DNA of 64,000 nucleotides, from assembly GCF_000526795.1 (NCBI RefSeq), contig NZ_JAGT01000001.1:3454501-3518500 (forward strand). Reading direction: 5' to 3'. The notes beneath the pieces are model-generated. The model was not told the DNA's origin. It did no database searches and saw only the letters and a program-made list of their open reading frames with translations. Shown one piece after another: positions 24,273-32,287 of the stretch. The first letter of the stretch is position 1. The number at the start of each line of letters is the position of its first letter. This stretch comes from Ruminococcus flavefaciens AE3010. GTDB lineage: Bacteria > Bacillota > Clostridia > Oscillospirales > Ruminococcaceae. Position numbers and translations under genes: made by a program.

Positions 24273-26570
24273 TTATTTTGTTCTGTTATCGGCAAGCTTA
24301 TCGTAAAAGTCCTCAAAGTCGCTGACTGGCATGGGCTTTGCGAAGTAGTAACCCTGGAACAGGTTGCAGCCCATCTGCTCAAGTACTTCGTACTGTTCCT
24401 GAGTCTCAACGCCCTCTGTCAGTGAGATTATGCCCAGCTCCTTTGTGAGGTTGATGATATTCTTGACGATGGTCCTTGCCTTTTGCTTTTCACTGGTCTT
24501 GCCCAGGAATTTCATGTCTATCTTTACCACGTCAACAGGCATGTCCTTCAGCATATTCAGCGATGAATAGCCGCTTCCGAAGTCGTCCATCTCAACGATG
24601 AAGCCTGATTTCCTGAATTCGTCCAGAAGCTTCATGCGGTTCTCGGCGTCGTTCATCATGACTGTTTCGGTTATCTCGATGCGGAGCTTTGACGGCTCCA
24701 GACTGTATTCCTCCACCAGCTTCTTTATCTCAGCCACAACATCTACGAAGTAGAAGTCCTTGGGGGAGATGTTCACCGAGATGAAAAGGTCGATGTTTTC
24801 TTTCTGCCAGCGTGAAAGTATCTCGCAGGCGCAGCGCCACATATGCTTGTCTACCTCCACTATCATGCCGTTTTTCTCGAAAACAGGGATAAAGGAGATA
24901 GGCGAGAGGAAGCCCTTGTCGGGGTGTATCCACCTTACCAGCGCCTCGGCACCCACTATCCTGCCCGATTTGTCAGCTATGGGCTGGAGATATGGGCGGA
25001 GCTGATCTGTTGATATAGCGTTGTAGACCTGTGAGGATATCTCCTGGTTCCACAGGAGCTTTTCGCGTATCTCGTTATCGTAGTAAGCGATATGGGTGTT
25101 GTATTCGTCGCGGATATTTGACAGTGCAAGGTGTGCGCGGTCGAACATCACTGATATGTCTTTGGTATCGTCCGTATCTGTGGCGTAAACGCCAAGGTGT
25201 ATCAGCAGATGATAGCCGTTCTCGGCAAGCTCGCTCTTTATGGTGAAGTGGGAGAGCTTGTCCTCGAGAAACTCGGCGTTGAACTGGGATTTGGGCATAC
25301 AAACGCCGAAGGTGTCACCTGCAAGTCTGCCGTAGCAGCAGTAAGCAGTGACGTTTTTGCGTATCCAGTTGGCTATGTACATTATAGCATCGTCGCCGAA
25401 TTTTGTTCCGAAGATCTCATTGACCACCTTGAAGTTCTTCACGTCAACGTAGATTATGTAGTATTCTGTGTCGGGATTTGCGGACATAGTCTCGTAAATG
25501 CGCTGATACAGGTATTCGCGGGTATAGAGCCCCGTCATAAGATCGTGAGTGGCGTCATACATCTCACGCTTCAGTCTCTGCTGTTCCTCGGTATTATCGC
25601 GTACTATCAGGTATGTTCCGGAAAGCTTCTGATTGTCAATGGCACGGCGTTCCTCGAGGGTATAGTATCTTGCATCGAGACCGCTGCCTATGACGCGCTG
25701 ATTGCTGCCTGATTCTACATAGGAATCGGGATTTCCGAACATTGCTTTGAGCTTGTCTGTTATATCATCAAGCTTTAAAGTATCATTACCTACAAGGGCA
25801 TAGCCGTTCTTGTTTGCCCATATACAGCTTCCCGAGGCGTCGAACATGAATACCGCGTCTGATATTTCCGAGACGAGGCCCGAAAGCATGCGGTCGAGAA
25901 GCTTCATCGGTCTGTAGTACAGTGAGAAGTAGAAAAAGAGTATGCCTAAAACTCCGAAGCCCAGCATTGAAGTGTCTATAGGAGTTCTGGACATGATGTA
26001 GAATGTCTGCCATATGCCCTCACCTATGAGAGAGAGCAGTATTATCAGGTACTTTTCGGAATAGATACGGGGAGTGTTTTTGATCGCCAGAATGAATATG
26101 AGAAGAACTGCCCCGAAAATGCCGTAGTCCACTATGCGGTGGAAGCTCTGTCCGATAAGCGGGATAAAGCGGTAGTAATCCATACCATCGACCATTATCC
26201 TTTCAAGCTTGAAGGCGTGACCGAAGAGGGGATTGAGCAGCAGCTGTACCGCGTCTATGACAAGCAGTGCATATATGAACTTAGGCGGCTTCTGACCTTT
26301 TCCTACGCCCTTGCAGTACTTCATGGTAAAATTGATGAGTGCGAACATTACCATATCGAAGCCGAGGAAAAACAGATAACAGCCAATGAATGACACAGTT
26401 CTGCTGACTGAGCTAATAATGAGCAGATTTCCCAGAACAGGGGGGATAAAGGCTGCTTCAAACAGTGCTACTGTCCTGCCCATTGGCTTCTGAGTACGCC
26501 TTGCAATGTAGGTACATATCATCAGCGCAATAATGAGCACAGCAAATATAACAGAAAAAATATTTCTCAC
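24273..26570 (-). CDS. 7TM-sensor protein with PAS-like, degenerate GGDEF and EAL domains
   Basis: The protein has 765 residues. The first about 230 residues hold seven or so membrane helices, like the N-terminal 7TM sensor of some histidine kinases. A PAS-like stretch (AVFMFDASGSCIWANKNGYA) follows, then a GGDEF-like domain where the motif is LAGDTFGVC (near residue 419), so cyclase activity is doubtful. The EAL domain has AEALVRWI, SVNISPKDF, EITETVMM, EMDDFGSGYSS, KIDMKFL and LTEGVETQEQ, consistent with phosphodiesterase activity. The start is a GTG at 26570 with GGCGGTGAGG upstream. It lies 43 nt behind the PAS-GGDEF gene at 26614-28353, so one operon encodes a likely cyclase and a likely phosphodiesterase. 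Confidence 0.87.
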   Translation of the reverse strand: MRNIFSVIFAVLIIALMICTYIARRTQKPMGRTVALFEAAFIPPVLGNLLIISSVSRTVSFIGCYLFFLGFDMVMFALINFTMKYCKGVGKGQKPPKFIYALLVIDAVQLLLNPLFGHAFKLERIMVDGMDYYRFIPLIGQSFHRIVDYGIFGAVLLIFILAIKNTPRIYSEKYLIILLSLIGEGIWQTFYIMSRTPIDTSMLGFGVLGILFFYFSLYYRPMKLLDRMLSGLVSEISDAVFMFDASGSCIWANKNGYALVGNDTLKLDDITDKLKAMFGNPDSYVESGSNQRVIGSGLDARYYTLEERRAIDNQKLSGTYLIVRDNTEEQQRLKREMYDATHDLMTGLYTREYLYQRIYETMSANPDTEYYIIYVDVKNFKVVNEIFGTKFGDDAIMYIANWIRKNVTAYCCYGRLAGDTFGVCMPKSQFNAEFLEDKLSHFTIKSELAENGYHLLIHLGVYATDTDDTKDISVMFDRAHLALSNIRDEYNTHIAYYDNEIREKLLWNQEISSQVYNAISTDQLRPYLQPIADKSGRIVGAEALVRWIHPDKGFLSPISFIPVFEKNGMIVEVDKHMWRCACEILSRWQKENIDLFISVNISPKDFYFVDVVAEIKKLVEEYSLEPSKLRIEITETVMMNDAENRMKLLDEFRKSGFIVEMDDFGSGYSSLNMLKDMPVDVVKIDMKFLGKTSEKQKARTIVKNIINLTKELGIISLTEGVETQEQYEVLEQMGCNLFQGYYFAKPMPVSDFEDFYDKLADNRTK

Positions 26571-26613
26571 AGCCTCACCGCCTCTCGTTTAAGAATGATC
26601 AAGTATTTTCGTA

Positions 26614-28353
26614 TCAGCTTTCACGCATGACCTTGCATTGCTTTTTATTATCGTACATAAGATTGTCGGCGCGTTCAAAAACGTCCTGTACACGCATATC
26701 CGTATCTGGCTCGTACTCGGACATTCCTGCCGCCATAACCACCATTCCGTTATGTTTATTCTCTTCAAGGAGCTCATACAGCTCCTTCAGGAGATATTGG
26801 CGTCTGACGTAGTCCCAGCCTTTCAGTATAACAGCGAATTCATCGCCGCCGATGCGAAAAACCGGACTGCGCTTGAAGATATTGCATATTATGGAGCAGG
26901 AATCCTTTATATATTCATCTCCTGCCTTGTGACCCTGTGTATCGTTTACCAGTTTAAGACCGTTCAGATCGCATACAACTATGGCAAAATCAAACTGTTC
27001 GTTTTTTGAGATAAGATCGTCCAGCTCAGCCTCTGCCTGAACGTATGCACGCTTATTCTTTACGCCTGTGAGCTCGTCACGGGTAGCCATAGCAGCGGCG
27101 TTCTTTGCTCTGTCAAGAGCGTCGTTATAGTCCAGCTCCATGCGCTTTACGGCGTCGATATTTGCCACGGCAACGATGATATGCTCGGAGTCCTCCTGGG
27201 GACGTACAGCGTACAGGGCTACATACTGCGGTATGCCGTCAAGTATGAGCCTGTAGGTGAGCATGACCTTTCCGTATGTGGAGAGATTGTTCAGCAGGTT
27301 TTCCTTTTTCATGGAAAGAGCCATCATGGGAAGATCATCAGGGTAGATATCCCGCTTCATGTTCTCCTGCGTCTCTGCGAAGAAGTCCTCTCCCGTAGTA
27401 CCTACTTTCAGGCGGGTATACTTGTCGCTTGCACTGTACTCGGCATACTCGTTGGTAACGATATTGACATGGTAAATTACCTCGTAGCGCTTTGCCAGAG
27501 CCAGAGAGATGTCGCTGAATGTACGGCTTTCGGATTCACGCTTCTTTTCCGCGTCGATATTGCGGACGCCCACAACGAGGTGCTCCTTGTCGGAGCTCTG
27601 TATGAAAGCAAGCAGGTTCATGTACTGGTATTCGTCGTCTACAAGCTGTCTGTATGTCAGTGAGACAGTACCCGTCTTATGGAGATTATCTAACAGAGTA
27701 TCCCGCTCCAGCTCGTGGATTATCCTTTCGCGGTCATCAGGGTGGAGCACTCGCTTTGTGTCTGCTATTGCACGTGAGAAGAAGTCATCACCGTTTCTGC
27801 CGAAGCCCAGCTTAGAGAATATCTCACTGGAACTGTACTCCGTATATGCGCTTGTTTCAATATCTATATGATAGATTATCTCGAAAAGGCTTGCCAGTGA
27901 CTTGGCTATCTCGGAGTAGGCGATGCTGTTCTTTTCAGCTTCCAGCTCCTTGATCTTTTCCTCATGTATATCGCGGACGCCGATGATGATGCTGCGGTCG
28001 TCGGAGCGTATGGACTTCAGGAAATAATACCGCGGCTCACCGTTGAAATCAAGTCGGTAGGTCAGAGAAAACGAGCGCCCGTTTTCAAGAGCCTGTGTGA
28101 AAGTGCTTTTCTTGAAGGCGTTGAGGAAAAACTCCTGATCCTCCTCCCAGACCAGCTCGCGCACGTTCTGCGGGACGTCCTCAAAGAATCTTTCGCCGCT
28201 GGATACCTGTATGAGCTCCTTATCGGCTCCGTTGGGAGAATATTCCACATAGCTGTCGGTCTCGGCATCTATGACATAGATGCTGAGATAATCGTTGGCA
28301 AGGGCAAGAGCAAGGCTTGCAAATGATATAGGAGACTTGTCATTCGTTCTCAT
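26614..28353 (-). CDS. Triple PAS-like plus GGDEF protein, probable diguanylate cyclase
   Basis: The protein has 579 residues and no membrane helix. Three tandem sensor domains of about 130 residues share the elements (V/Y)HI(D/N)IxTxxYxEYS, a GEDFF-like motif, a TYR core and a closing VGVRNIDAEK. These look like PAS folds (about residues 10-140, 145-275, 280-405). A GGDEF domain ends the protein, with VCDLNGLKLVNDTQGHKAGD and an intact IGGDEFAVI near residue 502. The start at 28353 follows AGGAGC. First gene of an operon with the EAL gene behind it. Confidence 0.87.
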   Translation of the reverse strand: MRTNDKSPISFASLALALANDYLSIYVIDAETDSYVEYSPNGADKELIQVSSGERFFEDVPQNVRELVWEEDQEFFLNAFKKSTFTQALENGRSFSLTYRLDFNGEPRYYFLKSIRSDDRSIIIGVRDIHEEKIKELEAEKNSIAYSEIAKSLASLFEIIYHIDIETSAYTEYSSSEIFSKLGFGRNGDDFFSRAIADTKRVLHPDDRERIIHELERDTLLDNLHKTGTVSLTYRQLVDDEYQYMNLLAFIQSSDKEHLVVGVRNIDAEKKRESESRTFSDISLALAKRYEVIYHVNIVTNEYAEYSASDKYTRLKVGTTGEDFFAETQENMKRDIYPDDLPMMALSMKKENLLNNLSTYGKVMLTYRLILDGIPQYVALYAVRPQEDSEHIIVAVANIDAVKRMELDYNDALDRAKNAAAMATRDELTGVKNKRAYVQAEAELDDLISKNEQFDFAIVVCDLNGLKLVNDTQGHKAGDEYIKDSCSIICNIFKRSPVFRIGGDEFAVILKGWDYVRRQYLLKELYELLEENKHNGMVVMAAGMSEYEPDTDMRVQDVFERADNLMYDNKKQCKVMRES

Positions 28354-28510
28354 ATCTTCAGCTCCTTTGATTGGGATCAATAATATGATAATAAAACTTT
28401 ATGTTGATATCAAAATATTTTTGTTTAATTATAACATAGAAGTCTGATTATTTCAATACTAAACCTGCATATGTTTACATATAATTAACAAATCAAAAGG
28501 TGATCTTTCC

Positions 28511-28539
28511 TTGCTTTTTTTCATAAAATGTGGTATACT
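28511..28539 (+). promoter_or_regulatory. Promoter of the VanZ-like gene
   Basis: TTGCTT (28511-28516), 17-nt spacer, TATACT (28534-28539), 35 nt before the start codon at 28575. Confidence 0.6.
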
Positions 28540-28574
28540 ACTTATAAATTACGAAAGCGGGGGGCTGAGCAACG

Positions 28575-29045
28575 ATGTTAAAACTTATAAACAAAATAAA
28601 AGGGCTCAGCCGCAGAGAACTTGTCATCAAGGGGCTGTGCCTGTTCGCAATTCTCATATATGTGTACTGTGTTCTCAGCATTACTCTTATCGACAGGACC
28701 GCAGGTATGCGCCGCCATGTGCTGAGACCTATGTGGGAGCTTAGTACCATGCTGCAAAGCGGCGATTACAGCTACTGGTCGGGACAGATAGGCGGCAACC
28801 TCATAATGCTGCTGCCCCTGGGATTTCTTCTGCCCATAATGTCCGACAGATTCGGAAATATAAAGGCGGCTGCCGCGGCAGGTCTTGTGTTCTCGCTGTT
28901 CATTGAGTTTTCTCAGTATTACACGGGCAGGGGACTGTTCGAGGTGGACGATATCATCCACAACACCATGGGTGCCTGCATAGGCTGTATCATCTATGTT
29001 TTTATGATCGAGAAGCTCATAGGCAGAGAGTCGGATATGGAATAA
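28575..29045 (+). CDS. VanZ-like membrane protein
   Basis: A protein of 156 residues with about four membrane helices and the VanZ-family core: N(L/I)xxLLPLGFLLP, then IEFSQYYTGRGLFEVDDIIHN and a final GxxIGxxIY helix. VanZ of the vancomycin operon gives low-level teicoplanin resistance, but most VanZ-like proteins are chromosomal and of unknown function, so no resistance role is implied. The start follows GGGGG. A strong terminator ends the unit at 29061-29096. Confidence 0.85.
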   Translation: MLKLINKIKGLSRRELVIKGLCLFAILIYVYCVLSITLIDRTAGMRRHVLRPMWELSTMLQSGDYSYWSGQIGGNLIMLLPLGFLLPIMSDRFGNIKAAAAAGLVFSLFIEFSQYYTGRGLFEVDDIIHNTMGACIGCIIYVFMIEKLIGRESDME

Positions 29046-29060
29046 ATACTGTAAAGCTGT

Positions 29061-29096
29061 CCCGAAACGGCATATATTGTGCCGTTTCGGGGCTTT
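29061..29096 (+). terminator. Terminator after the VanZ-like gene
   Basis: CCCGAAACGGCA, 7-nt loop, TGCCGTTTCGGG (perfect 12-bp stem), then GCTTTT. Confidence 0.88.
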
Positions 29097-29120
29097 TCGC
29101 TGCCCTATGGGCTGTAAATA

Positions 29121-29150
29121 TTGACAATGTGCTTGAAAATAGTATATAAT
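29121..29150 (+). promoter_or_regulatory. Promoter of the heptose cassette
   Basis: TTGACA (29121-29126), 18-nt spacer, TATAAT (29145-29150): near-consensus. A short inverted repeat TGAGCCT / AGGCTCA (29160-29193) lies in the leader before the ribosome site AAAGGAG. Confidence 0.75.
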
Positions 29151-29222
29151 AAGTCTGTATGAGCCTCTGCACTCTGATTATATGACAGGCTCATATATGG
29201 TCAATTAAAGGAGAAAACATAC

Positions 29223-30230
29223 ATGATAATTACAAAAACACCGTTCCGTATGTCGTTTTTCGGCGGCGGAACTGATATGGAAAGCTTTTTCAGCGAAAAC
29301 GGCGGAGCAGTCCTGTCAACCACCTTTGACAAGTACTGCTATGTGAATGTGAGACATCTGCCCCGATTTTTCGACTATACCACGGAGCTTTCCTACTCAA
29401 AGACGGAGCGCGTGAACAATGTTGAAGATATAATGCACCCCCTTATCCGCAATGCCATGAAAATGCTGGATATGCATGAGATAAGGCTTACCTACGAGGC
29501 TGATCTGCCTGCCCGCTCGGGACTTGGCACAAGCTCCTCATTTGCGGTAGGTCTGCTGAACGCATTCTACGCATTAAAGGGCAAATACGCCGACAAGAAG
29601 CGCCTTGCCGAGGAGGCTATCCACCTTGAAAGAGTGCTCTGCAATGAGGCAGGGGGCTGGCAGGATCAGATAGCGGCTTCATACGGCGGTTTCAACCGCA
29701 TAAACTTTAGTGACGACGGCTTTGAGGTGCTCCCTGTTATCATAAGTCCTGAGAGAAAGCATCAGCTAAACAATAACCTGATGATGTTCTTCACGGGCTT
29801 TACCCGTTTCTCTGCTGAGGTGCAGCAGGCAAACAAGCTGGATGCGGCTGGGAAAAAGGCTCAGCTCAAGGAAATGTACAGCCTTGTGGACGATGCGGAG
29901 CGTGTTCTCACGGATAAGACTATTGACCTTGACGAGTTCGGCAGGCTTCTTGACCACACATGGAGACTGAAAAGACAGGTGGGCGCAGCAGTCAGCACCA
30001 ACAGCATAGACGCCCTATATCAGAAAGGTCTTGACGCGGGAGCTCTCGGCGGAAAGCTTCTCGGAGCAGGCGGCGGCGGATTCCTTGTGTTCTACGTTCA
30101 GCCCGAAAAGCAGGAGAGCGTCAGAAAGGCTATGAAAGACCTTATGTACATTCCATTTGAGTTTGAAAACGGCGGTACACAGGTGATACACTATACTCCC
30201 GAGATATACGTGCCAAAGGAAGAGGAGTAA
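29223..30230 (+). CDS. hddA: D-glycero-alpha-D-manno-heptose 7-phosphate kinase
   Basis: The protein has 335 residues of the GHMP kinase family. The N-terminus PFRMSFFGGGTDMESFF is diagnostic of HddA-type sugar kinases. The ATP loop DLPARSGLGTSSSFAVGLL lies near residues 95-115, and the C-terminal GHMP motif KLLGAGGGGFLVFY near 275-290. The enzyme phosphorylates heptose 7-phosphate at C1 to the alpha-1,7-bisphosphate. That step feeds GDP-D-glycero-alpha-D-manno-heptose for S-layer or capsule glycans. The next two genes encode the other enzymes of the route, and only one base separates the stop from the next start. Confidence 0.88.
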   Translation: MIITKTPFRMSFFGGGTDMESFFSENGGAVLSTTFDKYCYVNVRHLPRFFDYTTELSYSKTERVNNVEDIMHPLIRNAMKMLDMHEIRLTYEADLPARSGLGTSSSFAVGLLNAFYALKGKYADKKRLAEEAIHLERVLCNEAGGWQDQIAASYGGFNRINFSDDGFEVLPVIISPERKHQLNNNLMMFFTGFTRFSAEVQQANKLDAAGKKAQLKEMYSLVDDAERVLTDKTIDLDEFGRLLDHTWRLKRQVGAAVSTNSIDALYQKGLDAGALGGKLLGAGGGGFLVFYVQPEKQESVRKAMKDLMYIPFEFENGGTQVIHYTPEIYVPKEEE

Positions 30231-30231
30231 G

Positions 30232-31536
30232 ATGAAAACAGTTATAATGGCAGGCGGAAAGGGCACGAGGATATCCTCTGTGGCTTCCGACATACCAAAG
30301 CCAATGATAAAAATAGAGGGCGTCCCCGTCCTTGAAAGGGAGATATGCTGTCTCAGGGAGCAGGGCTTCACCGATATGATACTGACCGTGTCTCATATGT
30401 CAGAGCAGATAATGGACTATTTCGGTGACGGCAGCCGTCTCGGCGTAAATATCGAGTATTTCGTTGAGGAGCAGCCCCTTGGCAATGCGGGTGCCCTTTT
30501 TAAGCTCCGTGACAAGCTCACCGAGGACTTTCTGCTGCTCAATGCAGACGCGGTATTCGATATCGACTTCAACCGCTTTGTGGACTACCACAGGCAAAAG
30601 GGCGGACTGGTCACACTGTTCACTCATCCCAACAGCCACCCCTACGACAGCGGTCTGCTCATTGCAGGCAGTGACGGCACGGTGGAGAAATGGCTTGCCA
30701 AGGAGGACGACCGTCCTCAGTGGTACAGGAACAGAGTCAATGCAGGACTTCACGTAATATCGCCTAAAGCACTTGATATGTGCGGGATCGATGCTGATAT
30801 CATAGGTGCTGAGCGTGACGGTAAAACTGTAAAGGTCGATCTTGACCGACAGATACTGAAGCCTCTTTGCGGTACGGGAAAGATGTTCTGCTACGACAGT
30901 CCCGAATACGTAAAGGACATGGGAACTCCCGACAGATACGAGGCGGTGTGCGCAGATTTTGCAAACGGCGTAGTTCAGGCGAAAAATCTCCGCAGCAGGC
31001 AGAGAGCCATTTTCCTCGACAGGGACGGCACACTCAATAAATATGTGGGATTTCTGCGCAATATAGACGAATTCGAGCTTGCAGACGATGCGGCAGAGTC
31101 TGTTAAGCTCATAAACGCATCGGGCTGCCTTGCCATAGTTGCCACAAATCAGCCCGTTATCGCAAGAGGCGAGGTCACATTCGATGAACTTGCCGAGATA
31201 CACAACAAAATGGAGACTCTCCTCGGTCATGAGGGAGCCTACCTTGACGGCATATACTTCTGTCCTCACCACCCTCACAAGGGCTATGAGGGAGAGGTGC
31301 CCGAGCTTAAATTCGACTGCGAATGCCGCAAGCCCAAGGCAGGAATGCTCTTCAAAGCCGCCGAGGACTTCAACATAGACCTGTCACAGTCATGGATGAT
31401 AGGCGACGGCGAGAACGATATCCTTGCAGGAAAAGCGGCAGGGTGCAGGACTGCCCTCATAGGAAACGAAAGCTTCGGACAGGACATTACCGCTGATACT
31501 TTAAGCGAAGCGGTAAAGCTCATAATGAAGCAGTAA
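30232..31536 (+). CDS. Fused heptose-1-phosphate guanylyltransferase (HddC-like) and heptose-1,7-bisphosphate 7-phosphatase (GmhB)
   Basis: A 434-residue fusion. Residues 1 to about 235 form a sugar-nucleotide transferase: MAGGKGTRI, then PKPMIKIEGVPVLE and LLLNADAVFDIDF. Residues about 258-434 form a HAD phosphatase of the GmhB type: IFLDRDGTLNK with the catalytic Asp pair, TNQPVIARG, the zinc-binding CPHHPHKG...CECRKPKAGM loop and MIGDGENDILAG. Together they would remove the 7-phosphate from the bisphosphate and then add GMP to C1. HddC and GmhB are often separate genes, so the fusion places consecutive steps in one chain. The start ATG follows the hddA stop by one base. The transferase could use another sugar phosphate, but the context favours heptose. 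Confidence 0.85.
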   Translation: MKTVIMAGGKGTRISSVASDIPKPMIKIEGVPVLEREICCLREQGFTDMILTVSHMSEQIMDYFGDGSRLGVNIEYFVEEQPLGNAGALFKLRDKLTEDFLLLNADAVFDIDFNRFVDYHRQKGGLVTLFTHPNSHPYDSGLLIAGSDGTVEKWLAKEDDRPQWYRNRVNAGLHVISPKALDMCGIDADIIGAERDGKTVKVDLDRQILKPLCGTGKMFCYDSPEYVKDMGTPDRYEAVCADFANGVVQAKNLRSRQRAIFLDRDGTLNKYVGFLRNIDEFELADDAAESVKLINASGCLAIVATNQPVIARGEVTFDELAEIHNKMETLLGHEGAYLDGIYFCPHHPHKGYEGEVPELKFDCECRKPKAGMLFKAAEDFNIDLSQSWMIGDGENDILAGKAAGCRTALIGNESFGQDITADTLSEAVKLIMKQ

Positions 31537-31552
31537 GAAAAGGGGAATATTA

Positions 31553-32209
31553 ATGTTAGAGCCTCGGCTTGAAAAACACGTTGATTTTTTGATCGAGAGA
31601 TATCCTGTGCTTGAAAAGTGCAGAGAGGATATCATTAAGGCTTATCTTGTCATGGAGGAGTGCTATCTCCGCGACGGTAAGCTGATGATAGCAGGAAACG
31701 GCGGTTCAGCTGCCGACAGCGAGCACATCGCGGGCGAGCTCATGAAGCGCTTCAAGATAGCCCGTACAGTTCCTGCGGAGTTCGCTGAAAAGCTGAAAAG
31801 CGTAGACCCTGTCCGCGGTAAGAATCTTGCGGAGAACCTTGAGCGCGGACTTATGGCGATACCGCTGGTAGCCCACGAAGCCCTTACCACAGCCTATATC
31901 AACGACGTGGACGGTCTGGGAGTATTTGCTCAGCAGCTCTACGGCTTCGGAAGAGAGGGCGATGTGTTCCTCGGTATATCCACATCGGGAAACAGCCGCA
32001 ACGTCATGTCCGCAACAGTAGTTGCAAGAGCTCTCGGCATAAAGGTCATAGGACTTACAGGAGAAAAGGGCGGCGAGCTTGCACAGGTGGCAGACGTAGC
32101 TGTAAGAGTTCCCTCGTCGGAGACCTACATGATACAGGAGCTCCATCTGCCCGTGTATCACTGCTGGTGCCTTATGCTGGAGGACAAGTTCTTCGGAAAG
32201 GCTGATTAA
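31553..32209 (+). CDS. gmhA: Sedoheptulose 7-phosphate isomerase
   Basis: The protein has 218 residues with a SIS fold. Motifs are AGNGGSAADSEHIAGELMKR near residue 45, where GmhA proteins bind the phosphate and place catalytic residues, ISTSGNSRNV near 145 and the C-terminal IQELHLPVYHCWC. It converts sedoheptulose 7-phosphate to D-glycero-D-manno-heptose 7-phosphate, the first step of the pathway encoded by the two genes before it. Ribosome site AAAAGGGG, 16 nt after the fusion gene. A strong terminator closes the operon. Confidence 0.93.
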   Translation: MLEPRLEKHVDFLIERYPVLEKCREDIIKAYLVMEECYLRDGKLMIAGNGGSAADSEHIAGELMKRFKIARTVPAEFAEKLKSVDPVRGKNLAENLERGLMAIPLVAHEALTTAYINDVDGLGVFAQQLYGFGREGDVFLGISTSGNSRNVMSATVVARALGIKVIGLTGEKGGELAQVADVAVRVPSSETYMIQELHLPVYHCWCLMLEDKFFGKAD

Positions 32210-32237
32210 CAGCCATTAGTTCTTAATAAAAGAAACA

Positions 32238-32272
32238 AGCCCGAAAGCTTTGAGCTTTCGGGCTGTTTTTAT
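32238..32272 (+). terminator. Terminator of the heptose operon
   Basis: AGCCCGAAAGCT, TTG loop, AGCTTTCGGGCT (perfect 12 bp), then GTTTTTATT. Convergent with the secreted-protein gene ending at 32288. Confidence 0.92.
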
Positions 32273-32287
32273 TCCCCTGAAAAGGCT

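Noticed and set aside
29223-32209. LPS inner-core heptose locus
   Set aside because: The window shows Gram-positive features (no LPS genes such as waa or lpx), and kinase and transferase types fit the GDP branch used for surface glycans.
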